DNA of 64,000 bases from an uncultured Sphaerochaeta sp. (GCF_963677315.1 NZ_OY781939.1:868001-932000); one strand, 5' to 3'. Counted from the first letter of the stretch, positions 45,455 to 55,807 are shown. The notes: generated by a model from the sequence alone, not told the origin. Translations and numbers: made by a program.

Positions 45455-47019
45455 AGTAGTAGAGACCCACTGGTACTATCATGGTAAGTACCTTCCTGAT
45501 AGGCCACTACACCATTGACCATCACCATCGATATGCCGTCTCCGGTAATCTCAGGGTGTTTGATATCACTATATTCAGCAAGGTGTTGCCAATCGATAAG
45601 CACCAAGTCTGCTTTGTAGCCGGTTTTAATGAATCCCCTATCCTTTAATCCCAATCGGTTTGCAGGATTGCCGGTCATTCTTGCAATAAGGGAGTGGAGA
45701 GGAAGCACTGTTTCTTGTTTTCCATATCTATCCAGCAGGTGGAGCGTACTCTGATAGGATCGTGGATGACTCAGAGCTCCGGCATAGAGGGCATCTGTAC
45801 CAAAACACATGAGAGGATGAGAGAGGATTTTCTTGAGTGAGTCTTCACTTTGGGTAACATCCATCATCAGTGCAGTTCCTTTTGCTTCCTGGAGAATGTC
45901 AAAGAAAACTTCGTACGGGTCACTACCCTGCTCCCTAGCTATCTCACTCAGGCTCATCATCTCATACTGCCTATTACCTTCCAGACTTTGGATACTCACC
46001 TGTTCCCATCCACAAAGTTCAGCGATTGAGTCCCAACCCTCTGGATGCTCCATCTCACTCCGGATTTTCGTCCGGGCTGAAGCATCCATTAGGAGGGACT
46101 GTACCTCCTCGCGGGGCAAGCGTAGATAAGAAGGAGGCAGGAGACTGAACAGGCTGGTTGAACCAAAGTGGTAAGGATACTGGTCAAACTGTACATCCAG
46201 ACCTCTCTCCCTGGCATGGTCGATCAAGGAGAGCACCTCATCCACGAGGTGCTGGTTCTTTCTCCCAATCACCTTGAGGTGGCTGATCTCCAGTCTCACT
46301 CCTGTACGCTCAGCGAGAGAAAGCACTTCCTTGAGGGAATCAAGAATGTCACTTCCTTCACAACGCATATGTACTGCAAAAAGCCTGTTGTACTCAGCAA
46401 CTACCTTTAGGAGAGCAAGCAACTCCTTCTCTTCAGCGAATATACAAGGCGCATAGTACAAACCTGTGGACATACCCAGACAGCCTGCTTCCAGGCTCTC
46501 CCTGAGAAAGGTGGACATCTTGGAAATCTCAGAATCTGTTGCGCTCCTGTTAACATTTCCTTCCATACTCGCCCTTCTCAGGGTACTGTGGGCTTGCAGG
46601 AATGCCATATTGGTTCCACTTCTCCATTGCTGCGTATAGGCTGAAAAGGATTTCCAACCGGCCTCTGGATATGCTCCCAGGACATCCCCACAGAGTTCCC
46701 TTAAAAAGGTACTTCCCCTCTGGCAGGGGAATACCCCGATACCGCAGTTGCCGGAGACCTCAGTGGTAATCCCTTGTCCAATCTTGGGTTGCATAGGAGG
46801 ATTCCTCAGTACTTCAAGATCACTATGTCCATGCATATCGATGAACCCGGGGCAGAGGATCTTGTCAGTACAGTCAATTACCGTGTATCCATCCCTTACC
46901 TGGGATAGAGGGGGAAGGATCGCCTGTATCATATCTGATTCAACAAGAAGATCGCCCCAAAAAGGGGCGGAATCGGATCCATGAAGGATTTCAGCATTCC
47001 TTAGGTGATAGCGATTCAT
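45445..47019 (-). CDS. N-acyl-D-amino-acid deacylase-type amidohydrolase
   Basis: The product has 524 residues. The metal-dependent amidohydrolase fold is marked by [14 protein letters not shown] (HxH metal site), [12 protein letters not shown] (conserved Cys) and [10 protein letters not shown]-aminoacylases remove N-acyl groups from D-amino acids, for example in peptidoglycan salvage. The start overlaps the upstream HTH/pseudo-Fic gene by 4 nt, so that protein may control it. The exact substrate is not certain. Confidence 0.85.
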   Translation of the reverse strand: MNRYHLRNAEILHGSDSAPFWGDLLVESDMIQAILPPLSQVRDGYTVIDCTDKILCPGFIDMHGHSDLEVLRNPPMQPKIGQGITTEVSGNCGIGVFPCQRGSTFLRELCGDVLGAYPEAGWKSFSAYTQQWRSGTNMAFLQAHSTLRRASMEGNVNRSATDSEISKMSTFLRESLEAGCLGMSTGLYYAPCIFAEEKELLALLKVVAEYNRLFAVHMRCEGSDILDSLKEVLSLAERTGVRLEISHLKVIGRKNQHLVDEVLSLIDHARERGLDVQFDQYPYHFGSTSLFSLLPPSYLRLPREEVQSLLMDASARTKIRSEMEHPEGWDSIAELCGWEQVSIQSLEGNRQYEMMSLSEIAREQGSDPYEVFFDILQEAKGTALMMDVTQSEDSLKKILSHPLMCFGTDALYAGALSHPRSYQSTLHLLDRYGKQETVLPLHSLIARMTGNPANRLGLKDRGFIKTGYKADLVLIDWQHLAEYSDIKHPEITGDGISMVMVNGVVAYQEGTYHDSTSGSLLLYS

Positions 47020-47936
47020 GCTTCACCCTGCAAACTCTTGCACTCGCGTAATACTACCTGTTCTATCATCCTGAGCACATTCTGGTAGTTGCCCCTGCTT
47101 CTGGTAAGGATCATGGCAGCCTTGAACTCATCTTCATGTTCCTCTTCCACCAAAGCTGGGGGGTATCCACCATTGAGCAGCTCCTGTGCAAAAGCAAGGG
47201 AAGCAAGCAACCCATCATACATACCAAAGGGTTTGATCCTGATCAATTCTCCATAAAGGAAGATTGCCCTAACCACAGGATGGAGCTCAGTCCAATCCCG
47301 GTCCCACTGCACAAACAGTGTTTCCATCTGCTGGAGGACTGTTACACTCCTGTTCTGGTCGATGACACTCTCGGTGCGATAAGCAACCTCCCCTTCACTG
47401 TCCAATCCTTGCAGCAGCATCTGGTAGAGCTGTAATAGGCGCTGTTCACTCATCTGTGGTCGACTCTTCCCTTTTACCGGACCAATTCCATACTGATGGA
47501 GCATCCTCATCATGATGGTTCTCATGTTCAATGCAAGCACCTGGGTATCGAATTGCAGGGAGGGAACAAAGCACTGGTTGAAGAGTACGGCTAAATCTTG
47601 GGGATCCAGCTCCAAATCTTCTGCAGCAAAGGAGGCGAGTACGAAGCGCGTCACCAGATGTTTATAGGAGCGCAAGAATTGGTCTCTATCATCTTGTAAT
47701 TGCAGTGTCAAACGTGCCTGTTCAAGTTTGGAAAAGTCCATCATACCGATGCGCAGATCGAGGTTCTTCATATGCCTCAGCTGTCTTCCATCCCCAGGCT
47801 TGGGGGCATCACTTGGAATATTCCAGGCCCAGGAGGAACGGAGCACTCCGTCCACCCTTCCCTCTGCACAGAGAATTCTCACCCGTCTCTCACTGATTCC
47901 CCACTTCTTCGCTGCTTCCTTGGCACTGATATACAT
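47016..47936 (-). CDS. HTH protein with degenerate (inactive) Fic-like domain
   Basis: The product has 306 residues. The N-terminus (YISAKEAAKKWGISERRVR, residues 2-20) is a MerR/excisionase-type HTH. The rest looks like a Fic domain: near 220-265, VVRAIFLYGELIRIKPF then MYDGLLAS then GGYPPALV aligns with the Fic core, but HPFxDGNGRxxR is KPFGMYDGLLAS (235-246). The catalytic His is Lys and the phosphate-binding Asn/Arg are gone, so transfer activity is not expected. ATG 47936 has GGGAGA 6 nt upstream. It is translationally coupled to the deacylase; a regulatory role is inferred. Confidence 0.72.
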   Translation of the reverse strand: MYISAKEAAKKWGISERRVRILCAEGRVDGVLRSSWAWNIPSDAPKPGDGRQLRHMKNLDLRIGMMDFSKLEQARLTLQLQDDRDQFLRSYKHLVTRFVLASFAAEDLELDPQDLAVLFNQCFVPSLQFDTQVLALNMRTIMMRMLHQYGIGPVKGKSRPQMSEQRLLQLYQMLLQGLDSEGEVAYRTESVIDQNRSVTVLQQMETLFVQWDRDWTELHPVVRAIFLYGELIRIKPFGMYDGLLASLAFAQELLNGGYPPALVEEEHEDEFKAAMILTRSRGNYQNVLRMIEQVVLRECKSLQGEA

Positions 47937-48099
47937 AGTTTCTCCCTTTCTATCCAATCCTTCCTACATAGGTTTATTACCACGAAACTGTGCTCTGTGC
48001 AAGGCTTCCTATACTCAGAAGGGCTTGAGCAAAGCAGAGAGAATGGGGATAATTGGTTGGAAAGGGGAACCTTTCCTATCACAACTGGGAGGGTACTCC

Positions 48100-49383
48100 A
48101 TGGATCGATATGATGTTGTCATCGTAGGAAGCGGACCGGCAGGAATGGGTGCAGCCTTTACGCTGCGTGAGCGGCGGCCTGATCTGAAGATATTAATACT
48201 TGATCGGGAAAAGGTGTCTACTGGCGGTATGCGCAATGACTGCAAGATGAATTTCACCTACCCAATAGGGTTTCCTGTTGAATATTGGACTGAGGAAGCT
48301 GCAGAACATTACCTGAAACAGGTTATCGACTTTCTCAAACCATCATTTCTTGAGAAACAGAACATCGACATCTACCAGAAGCGAGCAGAGCGACTCGGTT
48401 GTTCACTGCTGGAAATCAAGCAGACACATCTTGGCACTGATGGCGGACTCAAGCTCATCAAGGAATTGCTTGCTCGTCTAGAAACGCTGGGCATCGATCT
48501 TGCTCTTGGAGAGGCAATGGAAACGGTGAATGCCGAGAAACAGTTCATCGTTACCGAGAAACGCGAGATTGGTTATAAGAGGTTGCTGATAGCTCCGGGT
48601 AGAAAAGGATTCCATTTCCTCCAGGACCTAATGCGTACGCTCAGCGTCCCCTATATCGACAATATCGTCGACATCGGGGTACGGGTCGAGACCAGAATTG
48701 AGCACTATCCCATCGTGCGGGATTACTATGACCCAAAGTTCTATTTTCCTGAAAAAGTACGTACATTCTGTACCAACAGCGGAAACGCCCACGTGGTTCG
48801 TGAGCGGTATGCAACAAACAGAGGTGACCAGTGGTATTCGGTGAATGGTCATGCCTTTGCCCCAGACAGCAAGCATGACAATGGATTGGTAAACTTCGCA
48901 ATCCTGAAAACAGTACGGTTTACCGCTCCTCTTGCCAGTGGACAGGCCTTCGCAGAGAATCTTGGACTGCAGGCTGCCCTTATGGGTGGCGGGCAACCCC
49001 TGATGCAACGAGTTGGTGATTTCCGCCTCGGTTCAAGGAGCAAGGAAGCAAGCTTCAGCGGGGACCTCTATGACTTTGAGCCTACGCTGAAATCGTGTTG
49101 TCCGGGAGATATCTCACTTGCAATTCCTGCGAAAATCCTTCGCGCTATCTGGAAAGCAATGAAAAACCTGGATACCATTGTCCCGGGTGTGCTTCACCCT
49201 TCCACGATCATGTACTACCCTGAGATTAAACTCTATGCAAACAAACCAGCCTACCTGGATGAACGATTCCGCGTAAAAGAAGATATCTGGTTTGCTGGAG
49301 ATGGAGCTGGCACAAGCCGTGGAATTACCGGAGCCTGGGCCAGCGGAATTCGGAGTGCTGAGGGCATCCTCGACACCCTATAA
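48100..49383 (+). CDS. FAD-dependent oxidoreductase (COG2509-like)
   Basis: The product has 427 residues. An N-terminal dinucleotide-binding motif VIVGSGPAGMGAAFTL (8-23) and a C-terminal FAD site (IWFAGDGAGTSRGITGAWASG) mark a flavoprotein of the uncharacterised dehydrogenase group. The ATG at 48100 is set by GGGAGGG 6 nt upstream; the frame is open to 47728 but that part is antisense to the HTH gene. The last bases overlap the convergent esterase gene by 6 nt. The substrate is unknown. Confidence 0.85.
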   Translation: MDRYDVVIVGSGPAGMGAAFTLRERRPDLKILILDREKVSTGGMRNDCKMNFTYPIGFPVEYWTEEAAEHYLKQVIDFLKPSFLEKQNIDIYQKRAERLGCSLLEIKQTHLGTDGGLKLIKELLARLETLGIDLALGEAMETVNAEKQFIVTEKREIGYKRLLIAPGRKGFHFLQDLMRTLSVPYIDNIVDIGVRVETRIEHYPIVRDYYDPKFYFPEKVRTFCTNSGNAHVVRERYATNRGDQWYSVNGHAFAPDSKHDNGLVNFAILKTVRFTAPLASGQAFAENLGLQAALMGGGQPLMQRVGDFRLGSRSKEASFSGDLYDFEPTLKSCCPGDISLAIPAKILRAIWKAMKNLDTIVPGVLHPSTIMYYPEIKLYANKPAYLDERFRVKEDIWFAGDGAGTSRGITGAWASGIRSAEGILDTL

Positions 49384-50178
49384 GGTATGTGCGAAGCGGT
49401 TGTTCAGCCAATTGGAAGCAAGTGCTACCCATTGGCGACACGCTTCATGAGGAGTGCCTACCTCTTCAGTGCACATCGAAAGACCATGGTCCCCGCTTTC
49501 GAACAGATGGAGTTCGTAGGGGACCTTTGCTTTCTGCAGGTTTACAGCCAACTGGAGGCTGTTCTCCACGGGCACACTCTCATCTGTGACGGTGTGCCAT
49601 ATGAACAGGGGAGAAGCATCCCTGGTTACTTGGTTCTCCAAGCTCAGAAGGGAGCGCAGTGACGCCTCTTTCCCGCTCACCCAGTCCAGGCTCTCCTCAT
49701 GGGCATATTTCCCACCGGTGATCACCGGATAGCAGAGTATTGCAGCATCAGGTTTGTTGTTTTCATCCACAATCTTTTGTTTTGCCGCGAGCATGGGGTG
49801 CTTGTGCAAGAGAGCCAAGGATGCAGCAAGATGACCTCCAGCGCTGAAACCCATGATGGCTATCCTTGTTGGATCACACATCCATTCAAATGCATGTTCA
49901 CGAATCTTGATCAGGGCATCACTGGCTTCAAGCAAGGGATTCAAATCCTTTGCCTCTTCCTGCACTGAATAGTCCAGTATGAAGACATTGTAGCTCATGG
50001 AAAGAAAGTGCAACGCGACCGGGTCACGTTCACGTTCAGAGCGAAACCGATAACCGCCCCCTGGGCAAATGACAATTGTCGGGCGAATATTCCTGATTCC
50101 CCCATCACCGGTGATATCCTGGAGGTATCCTGTCAGTGGGACCTGGTTTGGTCCTACAGCAATCTGTATTATTTTCAT
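49378..50178 (-). CDS. Alpha/beta hydrolase (esterase, BD-FAE-like)
   Basis: A 266-residue hydrolase with an oxyanion-hole motif VICPGGGY, nucleophile elbow GFSAGGH, and probable acid and base residues in HTVTDESVP and SGDHG. There is no signal peptide, so it is cytosolic. Relatives remove acetyl or similar ester groups from sugars. AGGA lies 7 nt before the ATG. Confidence 0.87.
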   Translation of the reverse strand: MKIIQIAVGPNQVPLTGYLQDITGDGGIRNIRPTIVICPGGGYRFRSERERDPVALHFLSMSYNVFILDYSVQEEAKDLNPLLEASDALIKIREHAFEWMCDPTRIAIMGFSAGGHLAASLALLHKHPMLAAKQKIVDENNKPDAAILCYPVITGGKYAHEESLDWVSGKEASLRSLLSLENQVTRDASPLFIWHTVTDESVPVENSLQLAVNLQKAKVPYELHLFESGDHGLSMCTEEVGTPHEACRQWVALASNWLNNRFAHTL

Positions 50179-50246
50179 AGGTGTATCCTACCACATCCTT
50201 CACCATTTTGAGCAGGAAAAAGGTACGTTGGGAAAACCAGATGTGA

Positions 50247-50252
50247 TATCAT
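50247..50252 (+). promoter_or_regulatory. Extended -10 element of the NCS2 permease gene (leaderless layout)
   Basis: TATCAT preceded by TGA (extended -10 form) ends 6 nt before the ATG at 50259. No ribosome site and no good -35 are present. Confidence 0.45.
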
Positions 50253-50258
50253 CATGCC

Positions 50259-51554
50259 ATGCAGACCTCTACACTCTTTGACCTTAATGGAAGGGCTCCC
50301 CTGAAACAGGCTCTTCCACTTGCCATCCAACATGTGGTTGCCATGATAGTTGGCTGTGTAACCCCAGCCTTGATCCTCAGTCGTGTTGCAAACCTTGCTC
50401 CGCAAGATTCCATCATTCTTGTTCAGGGAGCATTGGTTATAGCAAGCTTGGCTACATTCCTCCAGCTATTTCCCATTGCAGGAGTACTCGGCTCTGGTCT
50501 CCCTGTCATCCTGGGAGTGAGCTTTGCGTATCTGCCAAGTATGCAAGCCATCGCATTGGGATATGACCTAGCCACCATATTTGGATCACAGTTGGTAGGA
50601 GGGATTGTAGCCATCCTGGTGGGCATATTCGTAAAACAGCTCAGAAAATTTTTTCCTCCCCTGATTACAGGAACCGTCGTATTTACCATTGGACTTTCCC
50701 TCTACCCTACCGCCATCAACTATATGGCTGGAGGAATCGGGAACCCTTCATATGGCTCACCACTGAACTGGACACTCGCCTTTCTCACACTTGCAGTGGT
50801 AACCATGCTCAATCATCTGGGAAAAGGAATCTTCAAGCTTGCGTCCATCCTTATCGGCATCATGGTGGGTTATGGACTCTCTCTTGTTTTTGGCATCGTG
50901 GACTTCTCGGCAATCAATGAAGCGAGGTATTTCCAGGCACCTCAGCTTATGCATTTCGGCATCAAGTTCGACATTGCTGCCAGTTTTTCCATGGGTATTC
51001 TGTTTGCAATCAATGCCATCCAAGCCATCGGGGATTTCACGGCAACCACGGTTGGCGCGATGGACAGGGAACCCACGACGAAGGAATTGAGAGCAGGAAT
51101 TACCGGTTATGGCCTTACCAATATCCTGGGCTCCTTCATGGGAGGCCTTCCCACGGCAACCTACAGCCAGAATGTTGGTATTGTGACCACCACCCGTGTC
51201 ATCAACCGATTCACCCTTGGTCTTTCTGCCTTGATACTCTTACTTGCGGGCCTGATCCCGAAGTTCAGCGCCGTCTTGACAACGATTCCCCAAAGTGTAC
51301 TGGGAGGAGCTACTATCAGTGTATTTGCTTCAATTGCCATGACCGGCATGAAACTGGTAGTATCTGAGGAGATGAACTACCGAAATACGTCAATCGTGGG
51401 GCTCTCTGCAGCGCTGGGAATCGGGATAGCGGAATCGTCTGCTGCCCTGGCGACCTTCCCCGCTTGGTTCCAGAGTGTGTTCGGACAGTCACCGGTGGTT
51501 ATCGCTACAGTTGTAGCTGTTGCTTTGAATATCATGTTACCGAAGAGGGATTAG
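50259..51554 (+). CDS. NCS2-family nucleobase:cation symporter
   Basis: A 431-residue membrane protein with about 14 helices. The family signature QNVGIVTTTRVINR and the substrate-site segment AINAIQAIGDFTATT are present, and GGLPTATYSQN fits xanthine/uracil permeases. It imports a nucleobase by cation symport; xanthine or uric acid types are most similar in style, but this is not proven. It is directly followed by a nucleoside hydrolase without a gap, so purine or pyrimidine salvage is likely. The mRNA is probably leaderless. Confidence 0.92.
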   Translation: MQTSTLFDLNGRAPLKQALPLAIQHVVAMIVGCVTPALILSRVANLAPQDSIILVQGALVIASLATFLQLFPIAGVLGSGLPVILGVSFAYLPSMQAIALGYDLATIFGSQLVGGIVAILVGIFVKQLRKFFPPLITGTVVFTIGLSLYPTAINYMAGGIGNPSYGSPLNWTLAFLTLAVVTMLNHLGKGIFKLASILIGIMVGYGLSLVFGIVDFSAINEARYFQAPQLMHFGIKFDIAASFSMGILFAINAIQAIGDFTATTVGAMDREPTTKELRAGITGYGLTNILGSFMGGLPTATYSQNVGIVTTTRVINRFTLGLSALILLLAGLIPKFSAVLTTIPQSVLGGATISVFASIAMTGMKLVVSEEMNYRNTSIVGLSAALGIGIAESSAALATFPAWFQSVFGQSPVVIATVVAVALNIMLPKRD

Positions 51555-52472
51555 ATGGAACGAGTCATACTGGATGTTGATACCGGTCTTGATGATGCGG
51601 TTGCGCTGTTTCTTGCAGCAGGGTTGGATACACTTCACATTGAGGCTCTTATAGCCACGAATGGGAATGTCGGGTTGGAGAAAACCCTTGAAAACACACT
51701 GAATATTGCTGAGACTGCTGGATTGGAGTGCCCTGTCTATAAAGGAGCCGAAAAACCTCTGGTACGTGAACCGGTAGCTGCAGGGGATTTCCATGGGGTG
51801 TCGGGCCTTGATGGCCCCGTTTTTCCACCTCGACAGAGACTAGCAGTACAGGAAGAGAACGGAATCGATGCCATGATCAGGCTCTTGCATACCTATCCTG
51901 GAGAGATAACCATCATCAGCGTTGGGCCACTGACTGACCTTGCATTGGCTATGCAGAAAGATGGAGAGGTAGCACAACTCGCCAAGCAGATCATCATCAT
52001 GGGAGGCTCTTTCAGCAATGGAAATGTTACGGCATTTGCTGAATTCAACACCTATGCAGACCCTGAGGCAGCACAAGTTGTCTTCTCCAGTGGTGCCAAG
52101 TTGGTGCTCTTCCCTCTCGACTGTACCAGACAGGTTACCTTGAGCCCCTCACGCCTGGAAGGCTACCATGCGATCAAGACGAATTCGGCACAGGTATTTG
52201 CCGCTTGCATGGATACCTACCAGGCCAACTATACCCGTCAGAAGCAGGGTTGGCCACAGATGCACGACCCCTTATGTGTGGCCTATCTAGCCGATCCTCA
52301 GAAAGTAAAGACTGAGTACAAGCGAGTCTGGGTTGATTGCCAGAGGGGACCTTCCTATGGAAGAACCATCAAGGAAGAGACAAAAAACAACGATGGAGTG
52401 CATATTGCCACCTCCATCGATATTCCTTGGTTCTGGTCTCTGGTTGATAAAGCTTTTGCTGTCCTCCCCTAG
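51555..52472 (+). CDS. Nucleoside hydrolase
   Basis: A 305-residue enzyme of the inosine-uridine hydrolase family. DVDTGLDDAVAL is the calcium-binding Asp cluster at the N-terminus, and the IIIMGGSF and EFNTYADPEAAQ segments are conserved. It splits nucleosides to base and ribose. It starts 1 nt after the NCS2 stop. Its end overlaps the convergent nitroreductase gene by 4 nt. Confidence 0.94.
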   Translation: MERVILDVDTGLDDAVALFLAAGLDTLHIEALIATNGNVGLEKTLENTLNIAETAGLECPVYKGAEKPLVREPVAAGDFHGVSGLDGPVFPPRQRLAVQEENGIDAMIRLLHTYPGEITIISVGPLTDLALAMQKDGEVAQLAKQIIIMGGSFSNGNVTAFAEFNTYADPEAAQVVFSSGAKLVLFPLDCTRQVTLSPSRLEGYHAIKTNSAQVFAACMDTYQANYTRQKQGWPQMHDPLCVAYLADPQKVKTEYKRVWVDCQRGPSYGRTIKEETKNNDGVHIATSIDIPWFWSLVDKAFAVLP

Positions 52473-53080
52473 TGGAAGACAACCAGGTCTTCCAAGCGTT
52501 CGCGAATCTTCGGCCGCTCTGCTTCAGCAGGATAGCCGAAGGTTGCGAGCAAGGAAGCTTGCCACTGATTCCCATCGAGTGACAGCACATCAAGAACCTG
52601 TTGTTCATGAAAACCTTCAATGGCGCAGCTTTGAATACCCATCAAGGCAGATCCTGTCATCATATTGGCAATGGCTAGATACCCCTGACTTTTCAGCCAA
52701 CAATCCAGTCGACCCTCCTGTTTGAGGTAATCATAGTATGGACGATAGTCGTCGATAAAGACATTCAAGGGGTCAGGGAAACGCTTCCCTCTGCTATGTA
52801 CCAGATCTCCATCAGGATTGGCAAATGCGGCCTTCCTAGCCATAACTGCAACGGTAAAAGCACTTGTTGCCACTGATTCCTGATCAAAGCAGGCATGAAA
52901 GAGTGCCTTTTTCTTCTCTGCACTCCTCACTACATGAAAGGACCATAGCTCAAGACCGAAGGATGTAGGAGTCAATCTACCGTATTCCAGGATCTGTTTC
53001 AGTTGAGCATCACTGACATTTCTCTGTTCATCATAGCGTTTACAAGCAAAGCGATGTTGCATGGCATCAAGAAACTCCAT
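52469..53080 (-). CDS. Nitroreductase-family NAD(P)H oxidoreductase
   Basis: The product has 203 residues. The N-terminal FMN-binding segment (HRFACKRYDEQRNV) and the dimer-type fold with GRLTPTSFGLELWSF fit the NfsB-like flavin family. The start overlaps the deoD stop (TGATG), so it is the last gene of the nucleoside-import operon; the link to purine salvage is unclear. Confidence 0.88.
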   Translation of the reverse strand: MEFLDAMQHRFACKRYDEQRNVSDAQLKQILEYGRLTPTSFGLELWSFHVVRSAEKKKALFHACFDQESVATSAFTVAVMARKAAFANPDGDLVHSRGKRFPDPLNVFIDDYRPYYDYLKQEGRLDCWLKSQGYLAIANMMTGSALMGIQSCAIEGFHEQQVLDVLSLDGNQWQASLLATFGYPAEAERPKIRERLEDLVVFH

Positions 53081-53799
53081 CAGCGCACCTCACTCGCAAC
53101 CTGCAATGCTACCTCAATCATGGGGTACAGGCCCACGGTACGCATCTCATCACCAAATCCCTGGCCGGTTACACAGCTGTCTGTCATGGTAAGCAGACTC
53201 AATGCATGTTTCTTTGTCCATGCAGCGGTACTGTACAAGGCATAGGTTTCCATATCCTGCGCCAAAGCGCCCATCCTTGCCCAAGCCTGCCAACTATCCT
53301 CTCCCAGCGCATTGTAGGAAGAAAAAAGGTCACTGGAAAACACCATACCGGCATGCATGGGTAGCTCAAGCTTCTTGGCTACCGCAAGTGCCCTTAGCAG
53401 TAAATTGGAATCGCAGACAGGGCTGAGGCTCCCCTTCAGGTTATACTGGTGAGCCCAATTGCTATCAGTGCTTGCTGTCATTGCAGCAATCAGGTCCCCC
53501 ACAGCGATGGATGGTTGCAAGCCTCCACAGGTTCCGATACGAATAATGGCATCAACTCCATACTCGGTGAACAGTTCATAGCTGTATATACCAACTGACG
53601 GGCCACCCATCCCAGTAGAGAGTACTGATACCGGCATTTGCTTGTAGACGCCTGTATAACCAAGAACATTTCTCACATCGGTGACCAGACGGGCATCTTC
53701 AAGGAAGTGTTCAGCCACCAGTTTTGCTCGTAAAGGGTCCCCAGGAGCAAGCACCACAGGTGCAATATCTGCCTTGGAAGCTCTATTGTGAGGAGTCAT
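53080..53799 (-). CDS. deoD: Purine nucleoside phosphorylase, DeoD type
   Basis: A 239-residue phosphorylase of the trimeric/hexameric PNP class. The phosphate site includes GDPLRAK and RIGTCGG, and the ribose/base site is MGALAQDMETYALY. It splits purine nucleosides with phosphate after import. It begins in the stop of the upstream permease (TGATG), with AAGGGGG upstream. Confidence 0.94.
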   Translation of the reverse strand: MTPHNRASKADIAPVVLAPGDPLRAKLVAEHFLEDARLVTDVRNVLGYTGVYKQMPVSVLSTGMGGPSVGIYSYELFTEYGVDAIIRIGTCGGLQPSIAVGDLIAAMTASTDSNWAHQYNLKGSLSPVCDSNLLLRALAVAKKLELPMHAGMVFSSDLFSSYNALGEDSWQAWARMGALAQDMETYALYSTAAWTKKHALSLLTMTDSCVTGQGFGDEMRTVGLYPMIEVALQVASEVR

Positions 53800-54710
53800 C
53801 AGCTTGCCCCCTTCTCATATGGCTTGCCTGCAGCACGTGGCGCATAGTTCTTGCCACTGGAAAGCACCAGTGCCACGAGCGTCACGACATAGGGAAGAAT
53901 ATTGAAGACTTCCGAAGGAAGAGCCTTCAAAGCCGGAACGTTGTTTGCGATGATGGCAAAAGCCTGTGCTGTTCCAAAGAGGAAAGCTGCACCGGTAACC
54001 CCCAGTGGGCTCCAACGACCGAAAGAAACAGCAGCAAGTGCGATAAATCCACGACCGTTGATGGTATTGCTTGTATATTGGATGGTCTGGGTAAGTACCA
54101 CACAACCACCTGCAAGACCAGCAAGTACACCACTGGAAACAACTGCAAAATAGCGCATCTTCTTCACGTTGATACCGACACTTTCAGCAGCTCCAGGATG
54201 TTCACCACATGCTCTGAGGTGCATCCCGAAGGGGAGCTTGTAAAGCAGGACCCACGAGAGGACAACAACAGCGACGGCAATATAGGCAGTCGGATAGATG
54301 CCGAGTGCGTCGGTCTGCATGCCCATCATGAACTCTTTGGTTCTGTCAGCATTGAAGAGAATCTGGCTGGCAAAAATCGTTACACCAGTGGAGAGCAGGT
54401 TGATACCGGTACCACTGATGGTCTGGTCAGCATTAAGATTAATTGCTGCCACAGCATGGATAAGGGAGAACAGTCCCCCAACTACAAACCCCATGGCCAA
54501 GGCCAGGAAGAGGGAAAGTGTTTGAGGAACCCCGGCCATCTCCATCAGTACATGTGCAGCTGCAGCTGTACATGCACCGATTGCCATAAGGCCTTCCAAG
54601 GCTATATTTACCACCCCTGACTTCTCACAGATCATCCCACCGATGGCGGTGATGAGAATGGGGGCCACGATCATCAATACAGAAGGTAGCATTCCAAGTA
54701 TCATACTCAT
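53799..54710 (-). CDS. Nucleoside ABC permease (second)
   Basis: A 303-residue BPD_transp_2 family permease (about 9 helices), with the characteristic GLMAIGACTAAAAH start, GTGINLLSTG and HPGAAESVGINV segments. It forms the pore with the permease at 54707-55807. Relatives import nucleosides with a BMP binding protein. It overlaps its neighbours by 1-4 nt. Confidence 0.92.
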   Translation of the reverse strand: MSMILGMLPSVLMIVAPILITAIGGMICEKSGVVNIALEGLMAIGACTAAAAHVLMEMAGVPQTLSLFLALAMGFVVGGLFSLIHAVAAINLNADQTISGTGINLLSTGVTIFASQILFNADRTKEFMMGMQTDALGIYPTAYIAVAVVVLSWVLLYKLPFGMHLRACGEHPGAAESVGINVKKMRYFAVVSSGVLAGLAGGCVVLTQTIQYTSNTINGRGFIALAAVSFGRWSPLGVTGAAFLFGTAQAFAIIANNVPALKALPSEVFNILPYVVTLVALVLSSGKNYAPRAAGKPYEKGAS

Positions 54711-55807
54711 TTGACTCCTACCTCCTTCTGCAGTTTTTTCTTATCGAGGTGCTGTTGGTAGAGGATCAAGGCTGAACGGAGGGCAATGAAGATTACAATC
54801 ATTCCCTGGATGATGAAGGTAATTTCCTTGGGAATCTGCTTCCCTTGCATCAGAGCTTGTGCGTTCTTGAGCATACCGAACAAGAGCCCCGCGAGGGTGG
54901 TACCGAGAGCGGTGCTGTTTCCTACCAAGGCAACGGCAATACCGTCAAAACCATAGTTGTCCATCCCGGAGAGCACTCTTCCATACTTGAAGGAGCCCAA
55001 TGCAACAATGCCTCCAGCAAGGCCTGCGAAAGCCCCAGCGATGGCCATGGAAAGTGCAATGGATTTTACCACCGGTATACCGCTTGCCCTTGCTGCTTCC
55101 TTGTTGAATCCAGTAGCCCTCATGCCAAACCCAAGACTGGTTTTCTCCATGATGAACCAAAATACGATCACTGCGATGATCATTAAAAAGATACCGTTAT
55201 TCAACAACGAATAGTTGGTAATCTTGGTGAAGAAGTCATTGGTGATCAAGGCAGTCTCAGGAAAGTCAGCTGTCTTGTAGGTGGTGGCTCCAGGCATTTG
55301 CAGTGAGATGATGCGACTTAGATACAAGGCAATGTAGTTGAGCATGATGGTTGAGACAACCTCACTCACTTCATACTTTGCTTTCAACACTCCTACCAAT
55401 CCACCCCAGAGGGACCCAATGAGTATTGCGCAGACGATGGCAAGCACCCAGTGCAGTCCTTGTATCTGTGGACCGAGCAAGGCAACCATTTGTGCAATGG
55501 TCATGCCCATGATGTACTGCCCTTCTCCACCGATGTTGAAGAGACCTACTCGGTTTGCAAATCCCATAGACAGTCCACAGAGGATGAAGGGAACCGAATA
55601 GTTGAGAGTCTCACCAATATAGCGGACGTTCATCTTTCCGTTGTCGATGTTGTATCCGCTGAGTGATTGCAGGATTGCCTTGTACATGTTAAGCGGGTTC
55701 TTCCCCACCAAGGCAACCAGGATGGTTCCTACAAGGAATCCAAGAACTACGACAAGGACCGAAACTGCCCCGTCGCTTTGTATAAGTCGTTCCCGGGATA
55801 GCTTCAT
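54707..55807 (-). CDS. Nucleoside ABC permease (first)
   Basis: A 366-residue BPD_transp_2 family permease with about ten helices. ILCGLSMGFANRVGLFNIG and MRATGFNKEAARASGIPV are typical of the NupP type. It is longer at the N-terminus than its partner. It overlaps the ATPase stop and the next permease start by 4 nt each. Confidence 0.92.
   Translation of the reverse strand: MKLSRERLIQSDGAVSVLVVVLGFLVGTILVALVGKNPLNMYKAILQSLSGYNIDNGKMNVRYIGETLNYSVPFILCGLSMGFANRVGLFNIGGEGQYIMGMTIAQMVALLGPQIQGLHWVLAIVCAILIGSLWGGLVGVLKAKYEVSEVVSTIMLNYIALYLSRIISLQMPGATTYKTADFPETALITNDFFTKITNYSLLNNGIFLMIIAVIVFWFIMEKTSLGFGMRATGFNKEAARASGIPVVKSIALSMAIAGAFAGLAGGIVALGSFKYGRVLSGMDNYGFDGIAVALVGNSTALGTTLAGLLFGMLKNAQALMQGKQIPKEITFIIQGMIVIFIALRSALILYQQHLDKKKLQKEVGVK

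Noticed and set aside
47728..48099. 124-codon N-terminal extension of the FAD oxidoreductase frame
   Set aside because: It is antisense to the HTH/pseudo-Fic gene and lacks a ribosome site, while GGGAGGG precedes the ATG at 48100, directly before the FAD-binding motif.
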